From: Ancylomarina sp. 16SWW S1-10-2
GTDB lineage: Bacteria > Bacteroidota > Bacteroidia > Bacteroidales > Marinifilaceae
Assembly: GCF_009669305.1 (NCBI RefSeq)
Contig: NZ_SADB01000007.1
Location: forward strand, 171,496-235,495
Length of the DNA stretch: 64,000 nucleotides
Reading direction: 5' to 3'
In this document: one piece after another, positions 38,463 through 47,725 of the stretch
Layout of the letters: each line of letters begins with the position of its first letter
Position numbering within the stretch: the stretch's first letter is position 1
Program-made: the position numbers and the translations under genes
The notes under the pieces: generated by a model
What the model was told of the DNA's origin: nothing
Databases searched by the model: none
Seen by the model: only the letters and a program-made list of their open reading frames with translations

Positions 38463-38470
38463 TACTTTTG
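38463..38470 (+). promoter_or_regulatory. -7 box TACTTTTG for sdaA
   Basis: TACTTTTG fits TAnnTTTG and lies 25 nt before the ATG at 38496, giving a leader of about 19 nt. No spaced -33 TTTG was found. Confidence 0.45.
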
Positions 38471-38495
38471 CCAGCAACATATAAATACAACAAAC

Positions 38496-39707
38496 ATGCA
38501 ATCATTAAGAGAACTATATAAAATAGGTTATGGACCATCCAGTAGCCATACTATAGCACCAGGACGTGCGGCCAAAATGTTTAGCACTAAACATCCTGAT
38601 ATCAAGAAATTTCGTGTAACACTTTACGGTAGTCTTGCTGCAACGGGTGTTGGCCACGGTACCGATAAGGTTATCGAAACAATGATTAATCCGCGCGAAG
38701 TTGAAATCATTTGGAAACCAGAAGTTGAATTACCACTTCATCCCAACGGCTTAATTTTTGAAGCCTTGGAAAATGATAAAGCTGTTGATTCATGGGAAGT
38801 ATACTCTGTGGGTGGTGGCGATTTAAGAGATAATACAGGCTTATTGAACGATGCTAGCAAAGTATATGATCTAAATACGATGGATGATATATTAGCGTGG
38901 TGTATAGAAGAAGGTCGTTCATTCTGGGAATATGTAGAGTTTTGTGAGGGCAAGGAGATTTGGGATTTTCTAGCTAATGTGTGGTCTATAATGAAAGAAT
39001 CTATAGTTAGAGGACTTGAAGAAGAAGGTGTTTTACCTGGAACTTTGCGTATAGCTCGTAAGGCTAGCTCTTATTATATCCGTTCGAAAACAACCACCGG
39101 TTCTACAGGCAACATAGGTCTATTATTCGCTGCAGCTCTTGCTGTTGCCGAAGAAAATGCGGCTTGTGGTAAAATAGTAACTGCTCCTACTTGTGGCGCA
39201 TCGGGTGTCGTACCTGCCGTCCTCTATTTTCTTACGGAAGATCAAGGGTTTAGTGACAAACGAATTATTCGAGGATTGGCTACAGCCGGATTAATTGGAA
39301 ATATTGTAAAAACCAATGGTTCTATTTCTGGAGCTGAAGTTGGTTGCCAAGGCGAACTAGGAACAGCTTGTGCTATGGCTGCTGGTGCTGCTGCACAAAT
39401 TATGGGAGGAACACCTAAGCAAATTGAGTATGCTGCCGAAATGGGTTTTGAACACAATTTAGGTTTAACCTGCGATCCTGTTGAAGGTTATGTACAAATA
39501 CCATGTATAGAACGAAATGCTTTTATCTCTCAAAAAGCTAGAGACTGTGCTGTTTATTCATTATTCTCTGACGGTTCGCATAAAATTTCCTTCGATCAGG
39601 TGGTAGAAACGATGATGCAAACAGGAAAAGACTTGCAATCGAAATATCGTGAAACAAGCCTTGGGGGATTAGCTCGAATTGTTCGCCCTATAATAAAAAA
39701 AGCTTAA
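38496..39707 (+). CDS. sdaA: L-serine ammonia-lyase, iron-sulfur, single chain
   Basis: The 403-residue enzyme deaminates L-serine to pyruvate with a [4Fe-4S] cluster. The N-terminal beta domain starts at the conserved GPSSSHTIAPGRAAKMF. The C-terminal catalytic domain has KTTTGSTGNIGLL, VTAPTCGASGVVPAVLYFL, NGSISGAEVGCQGELGTACA and EHNLGLTCDPVEGYVQIPCI, which supplies cluster Cys residues. Both domains are in one chain, as in Proteobacterial and Bacteroidota SdaA. A hairpin at 39723 probably ends the transcript. Confidence 0.96.
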   Translation: MQSLRELYKIGYGPSSSHTIAPGRAAKMFSTKHPDIKKFRVTLYGSLAATGVGHGTDKVIETMINPREVEIIWKPEVELPLHPNGLIFEALENDKAVDSWEVYSVGGGDLRDNTGLLNDASKVYDLNTMDDILAWCIEEGRSFWEYVEFCEGKEIWDFLANVWSIMKESIVRGLEEEGVLPGTLRIARKASSYYIRSKTTTGSTGNIGLLFAAALAVAEENAACGKIVTAPTCGASGVVPAVLYFLTEDQGFSDKRIIRGLATAGLIGNIVKTNGSISGAEVGCQGELGTACAMAAGAAAQIMGGTPKQIEYAAEMGFEHNLGLTCDPVEGYVQIPCIERNAFISQKARDCAVYSLFSDGSHKISFDQVVETMMQTGKDLQSKYRETSLGGLARIVRPIIKKA

Positions 39708-39722
39708 GTATATTGTAAAGAA

Positions 39723-39755
39723 GAAGGCGTTTAAAACGCTATTTTAAATGCCTTC
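39723..39755 (+). terminator. hairpin after sdaA
   Basis: GAAGGCGTTTAAAA pairs with TTTTAAATGCCTTC around CGCTA with one wobble. The T-run is weak, so termination is likely but not certain. Confidence 0.6.
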
Positions 39756-39883
39756 ATTTCAAAAGACTTCACATCTTTTAACACTCAAAACAGTGCCGTT
39801 TATCCAAATAAATACTACATTGGCCACCATGTTGTATAAATTAACTCATCCTCCTAGTTCAATTTTATAACAATATTACCAAA

Positions 39884-40162
39884 ATGTGGCGTATGGATTC
39901 GAAGAGATTGATTGGTTATATTTTAATGGGTTTTGCAGGTATTACTTTCCTATTATACCTTATATTCCCTTTTTTAAATTTACCTACCGAAAACAAACTA
40001 CTGATTATTGCAGGTACATACATAATCAACAAAGTATTTTTTTATTCTGCCTTGTATTTTCTGGGTAAACAAATCATTGTAAAAATAGCCTCATACCTTC
40101 CCTCTTGGGCTGAGAAATTTATTTTTCGTGTACTAAAAATTCAGAAAATTAAATCAAGATAA
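39884..40162 (+). CDS. small two-helix membrane protein (transporter-suffix-like)
   Basis: The 92-residue protein has two hydrophobic segments (YILMGFAGITFLLYLIFPFL and a second around NKVFFYSALYFLG) followed by a GKQIIVKIASYLP motif and a basic tail. The layout resembles the short transporter-suffix family, which has no known activity. The assignment is tentative. It is monocistronic and convergent with the next gene. Confidence 0.6.
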   Translation: MWRMDSKRLIGYILMGFAGITFLLYLIFPFLNLPTENKLLIIAGTYIINKVFFYSALYFLGKQIIVKIASYLPSWAEKFIFRVLKIQKIKSR

Positions 40163-40194
40163 ATTAGTGGAGTAGCTACTTTTATAGTTTATTG

Positions 40195-40620
40195 CTATTT
40201 ATTCAACTGATTCTTATTAGTCGTATATGAATCTCCATATTTTGGTTTTCCTCTTAGAAAACTTAAATAGAATGCATTCCACAAAATGAAAAGAACAAAA
40301 GCCATAATGGTATACCACTGACTTAGGAAACCAGACACAGAGTATATAATGGCTTCTGAAGGCTTATCATGTGGATAAATCAATTCAAGTTTACTTCCTA
40401 TTGGATATTCTACATTTTCAGGACCTTGAATTGTGTAACTGTTATCTCCTGCCCGATAGATTATTTGAGAATAAGTCTCGTAGAAAAGATCTTGCTTCAT
40501 CTCTTTAATTTCAAACACAGTACCTTGACAACGCTCACCCTTACTTATTAAATCCCAGTTGCCATAAATAGGTGCTAGAATAATTAAAAGGTTGATAAAT
40601 AAATAACGGAGAATTTTCAT
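40195..40620 (-). CDS. DUF3592-like membrane protein
   Basis: The 141-residue protein has one membrane helix at each end (residues ~5-20 and ~105-125). The extramembrane beta domain between them has GTVFEIKEMK, YRAGDNSYTIQGPENVEYPI and GSKLELIYPHDKPSEAIIYS, the usual DUF3592 pattern (an Asp/Glu-rich strand, a PIG-type turn, then an IYP motif). Function is unknown for the family. Confidence 0.75.
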   Translation of the reverse strand: MKILRYLFINLLIILAPIYGNWDLISKGERCQGTVFEIKEMKQDLFYETYSQIIYRAGDNSYTIQGPENVEYPIGSKLELIYPHDKPSEAIIYSVSGFLSQWYTIMAFVLFILWNAFYLSFLRGKPKYGDSYTTNKNQLNK

Positions 40621-40650
40621 TTAGTCTGGTTTTAGTTAAAAGAGACAGTT

Positions 40651-40687
40651 AAAAATAAGAGCTTACATAATCAAATGCAAGCTCTTT
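40651..40687 (-). terminator. terminator after the alcohol dehydrogenase gene
   Basis: On the minus strand AAGAGCTTGC-type and GTAAGCTCTT arms pair, followed by ATTTTTAAC. The hairpin lies 8 bp after the stop at 40695. Confidence 0.75.
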
Positions 40688-40694
40688 GTTATTT

Positions 40695-41855
40695 TTATAA
40701 TCTATCTATTAAAATCTTTTCTGCATCTTCAATTTTAATATCAGGTAACATACCAATATGTGGAAGCTGCCTATCTTTAAATCGCTTAATAATTCGATCA
40801 ATTGTTTTCTGACCAACATGGTGGTCTCCTAGTCGAGTTTTAATACCCAATCGATTAAAGAAACTTTCGGTTTTGACAATTGCCATGGCGATTCTTTCTT
40901 CGTCACTACCTTCGGTTATATGCCAAACACGTTCGGCATATTGCAATAGTTTTACACTTCGTTTATCTTTAAGATGAGTCATTAATCCTGGTAGAACAAT
41001 AGCCAAGGTTACAGCGTGATCGATACCATGAAAAGCAGTTAATTCATGACCAATCGTATGCGTTGCCCAATCGTTTTGAACACCAACGCCAATCAAACCA
41101 TTTAAAGCCATAGTGGCTGCCCACATAATATTGGCATATTCATCGTAATTTGGTGTTTTAGAATCGTATGCCTTGGGACCTTCCTCAATTAAGGTTACTA
41201 ATAAACCTTCTGAGAAACGGTCTTGAACAGGGGAATTAACCGGATAAGTTAAATACTGCTCTATCACGTGAACAAAGGCATCGGCAGCACCGTTGGCAAT
41301 CTGCCTTTTAGGTAATGAAAAAGTTGATTCAGGATCTAAAATAGAAAATTTCGGAAATAATATTGGCGAACTAAATGAAAGTTTTTCCTTGGTAGCCAAT
41401 TTGGTAATAACACCTCCATTATTCATTTCAGAACCCGTTGCAGCCAATGTTAAAACAGCTCCAAGATTAATTGCTGATTCCAATGGAACATGCTTTGCAG
41501 GAATATCCCAAGGATCTTCACCTTTATAACAAGAAGCTGCTGCAATAAATTTTGTTCCATCAATAACCGAACCGCCACCAATAGCCAAGAGAAAATCAAT
41601 TTTCTCTGATTTTACAATCTCTACAGCTTTCATCAAAGTCTCAAAATGAGGATTTGACTCAATACCTCCAAATTCTTGAACATTAAAACCATCAAGAGCA
41701 GCAATGACTTGATCGTATACCCCATTTTTCTTGATTGAACCACCACCGAAAGTGATTAAAATTTTTGCATCAGTAGGAATATGCTTCTTTAATTCGGCAA
41801 TTTTCCCTTTTCCAAAAATAATTTTTACTGGGTTATAGAAATCAAAATTATTCAT
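40695..41855 (-). CDS. iron-containing alcohol dehydrogenase (YqhD/BdhA-like)
   Basis: The 386-residue enzyme starts MNNFDFYNPVKIIFGKGKIA, the mark of the butanol dehydrogenase/YqhD branch. The nucleotide-binding half has ILITFGGGSIKKNGVYDQVI and LLAIGGGSVIDGTKFIA. The metal-binding half has NGAADAFVHVIEQYLTYPVN and THTIGHELTAFHGIDHAVTL, giving the Asp and three His iron ligands. It reduces aldehydes or oxidises alcohols with NAD(P)H; the true substrate is not evident. It is monocistronic. Confidence 0.93.
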   Translation of the reverse strand: MNNFDFYNPVKIIFGKGKIAELKKHIPTDAKILITFGGGSIKKNGVYDQVIAALDGFNVQEFGGIESNPHFETLMKAVEIVKSEKIDFLLAIGGGSVIDGTKFIAAASCYKGEDPWDIPAKHVPLESAINLGAVLTLAATGSEMNNGGVITKLATKEKLSFSSPILFPKFSILDPESTFSLPKRQIANGAADAFVHVIEQYLTYPVNSPVQDRFSEGLLVTLIEEGPKAYDSKTPNYDEYANIMWAATMALNGLIGVGVQNDWATHTIGHELTAFHGIDHAVTLAIVLPGLMTHLKDKRSVKLLQYAERVWHITEGSDEERIAMAIVKTESFFNRLGIKTRLGDHHVGQKTIDRIIKRFKDRQLPHIGMLPDIKIEDAEKILIDRL

Positions 41856-42181
41856 AATCTGTTGTTTATATTATATTTTTTATCGAATGATAATTTATTA
41901 TTAGAGACCTCAAGTTAAGTTTTTTTCAAGTATTTAAAAAAGATCTACAAGACTTAAGCATTATTTAACACTTGCATGTTTCTTTATACTAATACACGCA
42001 AGCTAAACAACAAATAAAATATCAAGTTAGAAAATCCTTTTAAACAATTGCTTTATCAAAACTGCCTCTAAATATCACTTATAAACTATAAATACAATTT
42101 GAAAATACTACCTTGAGCCTTCAAATTCTATCATGTATAATCAAAGCAATTAGGTTTTAACAATAAACACTTTAACAACAC
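41856..42181. other. intergenic between divergent genes, nothing specific
   Basis: The 326-bp AT-rich gap should hold promoters for both the dehydrogenase and the C69 peptidase. I saw no exact TAnnTTTG box or operator. Confidence 0.35.
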
Positions 42182-43795
42182 ATGAAAAAAACATTTTTAC
42201 TAAGTCTTTTAAGCTTAAGTATTGCCCTGCAATTCACTTATGCTCAAGGCGTTTCAGAACAGAAAAACGATCCTTTTTTTGGTGAAAGTTGCACCAGTAT
42301 AATGGTAGGTAAAAAAGCAACTACCGATGGATCTGTAATTACAAGTCACACTTGCGATGGACGTTACCGTACATGGATGACCTTTGAAAAGGCACAAAAA
42401 TTTGATAAAAAAGCGACACATAAAGTTTACAAAGGCACTTTGAAAACCGAGACGGCTTGGGATCAAAGAAAAGTAACCCTAGCAGGTGAAATTGATCAAG
42501 CTGATTCAACTTTTGCTTATTTAAACACAGCTTACCCTTGTCTTAACGAAAAGCAACTTGCTATTGGAGAAACAACTTTTGTTGGTCCTAAAGAGCTAGT
42601 TAATGAAAAAGGCATGTTTCTAATTGAAGAATTGGAACGAATTGCCTTACAACGTTGTACAAATGCTCGTGATGCGATTAAGCTAATCGGTAAATTGATA
42701 AAGAAGCACGGCTACGGCGATTGGGGTGAGTGCATAACTATTGCTGATAAAAAAGAAGTTTGGCAATTGGAGATTGTTGGTGAAGGTCCCGATAAAATTG
42801 GTGGTGTTTGGGCTGCTCAACGTATTCCTGATGGTCATATTGGAGTTTCGGCTAATATCTCACGTATTGGGAAACTTGATCTTAAGAATTCCGACTATTT
42901 TATGGCATCGGATAATATTTACGAAGCTGCTAAAAACCTAAAACGTTGGAATGGCAAAAAGGAATTCAAATTTTGGGAAGTATTTGGTGGTGCTGATAAG
43001 CCATTTAAAATTCGAGAATTCTTTATTCTGAATCACTTTGCTCCTTCTTTAAAGCTTGATTTTGATGCTGACGAATTACCATTTTCGGTTAAACCTGACA
43101 ACAAAATATCTGTTAAGGATGTAATGGCAATGTACCGAGAAACCTACGAAGGTACAAAGTATGATATGACTCAAAATCTAAAGATTATAAAAAAGAAATA
43201 TAATGAGGAGAGAGAAGTTATTTCTACTGATACTTTGATCGCCCCTAACGCACACCCATGGCCTACTGGAAACACACGAAACCTTAATAATTTTCTTAAG
43301 GAAGGAACTATTGAGTACCAACGTACAGTTGCTGTTTCGTGGTGTTCTTACTCATTCATAACACAATTGAGAGATTGGTTACCTGATGCAGTTGGTGGTG
43401 TTGCTTGGTTATCATTCGATAATCCAGGTCAAAGTCCACGAATTCCTATTTATGCAGGAACAAGTGAGCTTCCAGAATCGTTCAACTACTGTGGTCAAAA
43501 ACGTTACCGTGCCGATGCAACTATTTGGGCTTATCGTAAAGCAAATAAACTAGCAACACTTGCTTGGCAAACCACGCGTGAAGAAATGATGGCTGATGTT
43601 GCTCATTTCGAAAACAAAGGTTTTGAAGATGATACTATTCTTCAAAAGAAAATATCGAAACTAATTAAAGATGGTAAACAAAAAGAAGCTCGTGAACTTT
43701 TAAACCGACATACAAAAGATTTTACTGGAGCAACAATACTTTGCTGGAAAGAGTTAGAAAACAAATATTGGGCTAAATTTGGCTTAGGATTCTAA
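42182..43795 (+). CDS. C69-family dipeptidase (PepD-like), exported
   Basis: The 537-residue protein has a signal peptide (KTFLLSLLSLSIALQFTYAQ). The Ntn-hydrolase domain follows: ESCTSIMVGKKATTDGSVIT with the probable nucleophile Cys36, TSHTCDGRYRTWM, GITE-like LAIGETTFVGPKEL and GDWGECITIADKKEVWQLEI. The C-terminal half has RTVAVSWCSYSFITQLRDWL and GGVAWLSFDNPGQSPRIPIY. Family members cleave dipeptides; location should be periplasmic. In most C69 proteins the Cys becomes N-terminal by autoprocessing; a short pro-segment (QGVSEQKNDPFFGES) fits that. Confidence 0.93.
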   Translation: MKKTFLLSLLSLSIALQFTYAQGVSEQKNDPFFGESCTSIMVGKKATTDGSVITSHTCDGRYRTWMTFEKAQKFDKKATHKVYKGTLKTETAWDQRKVTLAGEIDQADSTFAYLNTAYPCLNEKQLAIGETTFVGPKELVNEKGMFLIEELERIALQRCTNARDAIKLIGKLIKKHGYGDWGECITIADKKEVWQLEIVGEGPDKIGGVWAAQRIPDGHIGVSANISRIGKLDLKNSDYFMASDNIYEAAKNLKRWNGKKEFKFWEVFGGADKPFKIREFFILNHFAPSLKLDFDADELPFSVKPDNKISVKDVMAMYRETYEGTKYDMTQNLKIIKKKYNEEREVISTDTLIAPNAHPWPTGNTRNLNNFLKEGTIEYQRTVAVSWCSYSFITQLRDWLPDAVGGVAWLSFDNPGQSPRIPIYAGTSELPESFNYCGQKRYRADATIWAYRKANKLATLAWQTTREEMMADVAHFENKGFEDDTILQKKISKLIKDGKQKEARELLNRHTKDFTGATILCWKELENKYWAKFGLGF

Positions 43796-43821
43796 ATCAA
43801 ACTTTCTACCCTATATAACAC

Positions 43822-43852
43822 AAACGCCCGTTCCACAGAGGAACGGGCGTTT
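43822..43852 (+). terminator. strong terminator after the C69 peptidase
   Basis: AAACGCCCGTTCC pairs perfectly with GGAACGGGCGTTT around ACAGA, followed by a short T-rich stretch. Confidence 0.93.
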
Positions 43853-43867
43853 CTATTTTCATCTGTC

Positions 43868-44404
43868 GTCCCTACGGGACTTTTTAATCTGTATTTAAAT
43901 TCTTCTACCATACTTCAAGCTCTAAGAGCTTTTTTAACTTGGAAATTGAAAACCCTTAATAATTTATCTGTCGTTCCTATGAAACTTTATTTTGTTTGGA
44001 TTATGATATTTCTACCATACTTTCAGCTCTACGAGCTTTAAAACTCATTATCACTTTATACTTCTATTCTTTAGCTCCTTCTGAAGATTAGTATAACAGA
44101 AAATTTGGTTCATTTATTTTATAGTTCCGTAGGAACGCAGGTATGGTAGAACAATTTGCATCAAAAATCTTTATAGCTCCGTAGGAGCGATACACTGATC
44201 CATAGGTTAATTTCCGTGATCTTTGCTATCCATATACCACTTCCAGCTCTACGAGCTTTTTATAAAGTTGAAGATTTAGAATTCTTAACTCTGCACCCGT
44301 AGATAACATATCTGCAAGAGCTACGGCACATCTACCTCTTTCACCTCTCTTAACTTTCCTTTATAGTTATTTAGTAGCTCTCACTCTTTATAGTTCCGTT
44401 AGGA
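43868..44404. repeat. cluster of short GTA-loop palindromes (REP-like)
   Basis: The 671-bp gap before the rel gene holds at least six hairpins with 5-bp arms and a GTA or TAC loop: GTCCC-TAC-GGGAC (43868), AGCTC-TAC-GAGCT (44025 and 44245), GTTCC-GTA-GGAAC (44124), GCTCC-GTA-GGAGC (44176), an imperfect GTTCC-GTTA-GGAAT (about 44393), and a related AAGCTCT-A-AGAGCTT (43917). Forward copies are preceded by TTTATAG; CTACCATAC or its complement lies beside several. The arms change together, so pairing is preserved. No gene is present. Confidence 0.75.
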
Positions 44405-44439
44405 ATGGTAGTATTTTTGTTCATAATCTGATGAAAATT

Positions 44440-44477
44440 TAAAAGCCTTTAGTGTTATGCTATACACTAAAGGCTTT
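44440..44477 (-). terminator. terminator after the rel/relA gene
   Basis: AAAGCCTTTAGTGT pairs with ACACTAAAGGCTTT around an 8-nt loop; on the minus strand T-rich sequence follows. It lies ~47 bp after the stop of the gene at 44524. Confidence 0.85.
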
Positions 44478-44523
44478 CAACTAATATCTATTTTAGAAAT
44501 TTAAAATTTCACAATACAATGGT

Positions 44524-46716
44524 TTATACCACATTATCGTAACGTGAAACCTTACTTACTCCTTTTATGAGTTTTAATTTAGCAATCAAGTTATTCAAGT
44601 GATCAATATTTGAAACAACAACTGTTAAACGTCCTTCAAAAGATCCCGCATTGGTTTCAACCTGAATAGCACGCATCTTCACTCTAAGGTCTTTAGAAAT
44701 CAATTCGGTAATATTATTAACCATTCCCAACTCATCCTCTCCTGTAATATGAATAACCGCTTGGTAAGATGCACTTCCCTTAGCTGACCAAGTCGATTTA
44801 ACAACTCGATAAGGGTAACGAGTCATCATCTCATTGGCATTTGGACAAGATACGCGATGAATACGAATTCCTTTTCCTATTGATATAAAGCCAAAAATAT
44901 CATCACCAAAAATGGGATTACAACATTTCGACAAGGTATAATCCACATTAGCTATATTTTCATCAATAATCAAAACATCCTCACCAGCGTGCTCAATTGT
45001 TTTCGGCGTTTCTTTTTTGGGAACAAAAGCTTCAGTTACCACTTCTTTTTCATAAGTAATAACATCTTTAATCTCCGAAAGATCATGCGTTTCGATTGCA
45101 ATATTATAGTATAATTCAGAAGCTAGTTTGTACTTGTAATGACTTAAAAGCTTTCGAATGTTGACATCACTAAATTCGATCTTCCAATTCTTCATTCGAC
45201 GCATTAGAGTTTCCTTTCCTATCTCCGCTTCTTTTACTTTTTCCTCATTAACTGTCTGACGAATCTTATTTTTTGCCTTAGTGGTAACAACAAAAGCTAA
45301 CCAATCCGATTTTGGTTTTTGACTATTGGATGTAGTTATAGATACCCTATCTCCATTATTAAGAACCTGACGAATGGAAACATTACGTTGGTTCACCGTA
45401 CCACCAATACATTTATCTCCTAAATCGGAATGAATAGAATAGGCAAAATCGAGTAAGGTTGAACCTGATTTTAGCTGTTTTAAATCGCCCTTAGGTGTAA
45501 AAACATAGATTTCCTTACTGTATAAATCTGCCTTAAAGTGATCAATTAAGTCAATATTACTATTTTCCTCACTTTCAAGAACTTCTCTAACATCTTGAAG
45601 CCAATTATCAAGACCACCATCACCCTTATCTCCTTTGTATCGCCAGTGAGCAGCAAATCCATTCTCTGCAATATTATTCATTCTCTCAGATCGAATTTGA
45701 ACTTCAACCCATCTATTTTGCAAGCCCATTACTGTTGTGTGCAAAGACTCATAACCATTTGTTTTAGGAATAGTTATCCAATCACGCATACGCTTAGGAT
45801 TCGGTCTATACAAATCGGAAACAGCAGAATAAACCTGCCAACATTCCGATTTTTCTCGTTTTTCGGGTGCTTCAATAATTATTCGGATTGCAAAAATATC
45901 ATAAACTTCCTCGAACTCAACTTGTTGTTTCTTCATTTTATGAAGAATAGAAGCAATTGATTTGGTTCGAGCTTTAATACTATATTTAATACCTAACCGG
46001 TCTAACTCCTCACGTATTGGAGCCACAAAATTCTTAATGTAAACCGCACGATCCTCTTCGGTATCCTTTAGTTTTTTCTCTAATTCAAAGTAAATTTCTG
46101 GTTCAAGATAACGCAAAGCTAAATCCTCCATAGAAGATTTTACTTGGTACATACCCAAACGGTGAGCTAAAGGAATATATAAGAAATTGATTTCCTTGGC
46201 TAAAGATATTTGTATTTCAGAACTCTTATTCTCTGCGCTTCGAAGTTGAAATAAACGATCTGCCAAAATAATAAGTACCACTCGAACATCATCAGCAAAA
46301 CTTAAAAGTAACTTTCTAAAATTCTCGGTATGTAAAGTTGGATTTAGCTTGTATATTTCAGTCACTTTTACCAATCCTTCAATAATTTGAGTCACCTTAG
46401 GACCAAACATGGTGTTAACTTCATCTACACTAATGCCTTTTTTCTGTACAATATCATAAAGCATAGAACAAATCACAGATGTACGTCCTAAGCCTAGTTC
46501 GTCAACAACAATTTCTGCAATACCAAGTGTCTTGTATGTAGCTGGTTCCCCATTGGTTCTTCTTTCGCCATCATGATCTAATAGGCTTAAATCAAAGGCT
46601 TTACGGACCAATTTAATATCATCTCTAGAGATAATATTTTTGCATGATTTAAGGAGTTTTTTATATCGAGATAATATATGTCTTGTTTCTTCTTCTTGCT
46701 GTGTTATAGCCACCAT
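44524..46716 (-). CDS. RelA/SpoT-type (p)ppGpp synthetase with degenerate hydrolase domain
   Basis: The 730-residue protein has the full long-RSH order. The N-terminal HD region (~35-190) has lost its metal sites: LLHD becomes SMLYDIV, EDT becomes QKK, and HPL becomes YKT. The synthetase domain (~240-360) is kept (RTKSIASILHKMKKQ, EVYDIFAIRIII, GYESLHTTVMG, EVQIRSERMNNIAENGFAAH). The TGS domain is KEIYVFTPKGDLKQLKSGST, then a helical and zinc-finger region (SKCCNPIFGDDIFGF) and a C-terminal ACT domain. It should make (p)ppGpp but not hydrolyse it, so a second enzyme for hydrolysis must exist elsewhere. Confidence 0.9.
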   Translation of the reverse strand: MVAITQQEEETRHILSRYKKLLKSCKNIISRDDIKLVRKAFDLSLLDHDGERRTNGEPATYKTLGIAEIVVDELGLGRTSVICSMLYDIVQKKGISVDEVNTMFGPKVTQIIEGLVKVTEIYKLNPTLHTENFRKLLLSFADDVRVVLIILADRLFQLRSAENKSSEIQISLAKEINFLYIPLAHRLGMYQVKSSMEDLALRYLEPEIYFELEKKLKDTEEDRAVYIKNFVAPIREELDRLGIKYSIKARTKSIASILHKMKKQQVEFEEVYDIFAIRIIIEAPEKREKSECWQVYSAVSDLYRPNPKRMRDWITIPKTNGYESLHTTVMGLQNRWVEVQIRSERMNNIAENGFAAHWRYKGDKGDGGLDNWLQDVREVLESEENSNIDLIDHFKADLYSKEIYVFTPKGDLKQLKSGSTLLDFAYSIHSDLGDKCIGGTVNQRNVSIRQVLNNGDRVSITTSNSQKPKSDWLAFVVTTKAKNKIRQTVNEEKVKEAEIGKETLMRRMKNWKIEFSDVNIRKLLSHYKYKLASELYYNIAIETHDLSEIKDVITYEKEVVTEAFVPKKETPKTIEHAGEDVLIIDENIANVDYTLSKCCNPIFGDDIFGFISIGKGIRIHRVSCPNANEMMTRYPYRVVKSTWSAKGSASYQAVIHITGEDELGMVNNITELISKDLRVKMRAIQVETNAGSFEGRLTVVVSNIDHLNNLIAKLKLIKGVSKVSRYDNVV

Positions 46717-46971
46717 AATTCTTAGTTTACTATTTAGAATTCAAATCTGAAGATCTTATTTTGTCAGTTTTATTTTCATTTCATGCTATATCTTATTCAA
46801 GCACTTGTTTACCATACAAAAAACAATATAGCTGCCCTTTTCAGAATGTCTTTAAAAGTATAAAAGCAAACGCTCAATGGCAAATAGATTCTATTTTTTT
46901 AACTTTAAAAAGTAACAAATATTTTTCCTAAGATTGAAGTCGAGTAATGATGAAATAATCCGATGATTTCG

Positions 46972-46979
46972 TAAATTTG
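46972..46979 (+). promoter_or_regulatory. -7 box TAAATTTG for hemD-hemL
   Basis: TAAATTTG fits TAnnTTTG, 32 nt before the hemD ATG. No spaced -33 TTTG. The 295-bp gap to the divergent rel gene shows nothing else clear. Confidence 0.4.
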
Positions 46980-47011
46980 TTTACTTTAATGTTAAGGTTT
47001 ATCTATAACAC

Positions 47012-47713
47012 ATGACTAAAAAAAATAAACGCATTCTATTTACACGTTCATTAAATACAGATCAAATTGAATATGGTCTGAAAATGAATTGTTTAATAGA
47101 TCACTATGCCTTTATAAGAATAGACCTTTGTACACTCAGTAAGGAAAATCTTGAAATAATCAATTCTGGTCAATACCCCAATTGGATTTTCACCAGTCAG
47201 AATGCAGTTAGAAGCCTACAAGCTAATAAAGAACACATCCATTTCGATAAGATGGAAAAATGTTTTGCCGTAGGACAAAAGACAGCCCATCTACTTTCTG
47301 AAATGGAAATTTCATCACTTGTACCTAAACATCACAATTCTGAAGCTCTTTCTGAATTACTAAAAGAATATACTAATGCACCTTTCCTATATTTCACCGG
47401 AAATCTTCGACAAAAAACATTAATACATTTTTTTGAAGAACATGAAAGTCCTTATAAGGAAATTAAGGTTTACGACACGCATATGATTCAACCAAAGATT
47501 ACTTTGGAAGATTATGATGCCATTTGCTTTTGCAGTCCGAGTGCTGTTCACAGTTTTTTTAAGAACTACCAACTCAAAAATAATCAGCCTTGTTTTGCTA
47601 TTGGCAATACCACTGCTGTTGCTTTAGTCGATTATTCCGACCATGTTATGATGTCCGATCAGACTAATGTTTTTTCATTAATACAAACTTGTAATCAATT
47701 TTTCAACTCATAA
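47012..47713 (+). CDS. hemD: uroporphyrinogen-III synthase
   Basis: The 233-residue cytosolic enzyme cyclises hydroxymethylbilane in heme synthesis. Sequence conservation is always low in HemD, but PNWIFTSQNAVRSLQANKEH, CFAVGQKTAHLLSE, FLYFTGNLRQKTLIHFFEEH, VYDTHMIQPKI and ICFCSPSAVHSFFKNYQLKN with PCFAIGNTTAVAL follow the family's two-domain pattern. It is 12 bp from hemL, which strongly supports the call. Confidence 0.9.
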   Translation: MTKKNKRILFTRSLNTDQIEYGLKMNCLIDHYAFIRIDLCTLSKENLEIINSGQYPNWIFTSQNAVRSLQANKEHIHFDKMEKCFAVGQKTAHLLSEMEISSLVPKHHNSEALSELLKEYTNAPFLYFTGNLRQKTLIHFFEEHESPYKEIKVYDTHMIQPKITLEDYDAICFCSPSAVHSFFKNYQLKNNQPCFAIGNTTAVALVDYSDHVMMSDQTNVFSLIQTCNQFFNS

Positions 47714-47725
47714 AATACAAACGAT

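Noticed and set aside
43868-44404. Series of rho-independent terminators
   Set aside because: The hairpins have five-base arms with a fixed GTA/TAC loop and mostly no T-run; they repeat in both orientations, which fits REP elements.
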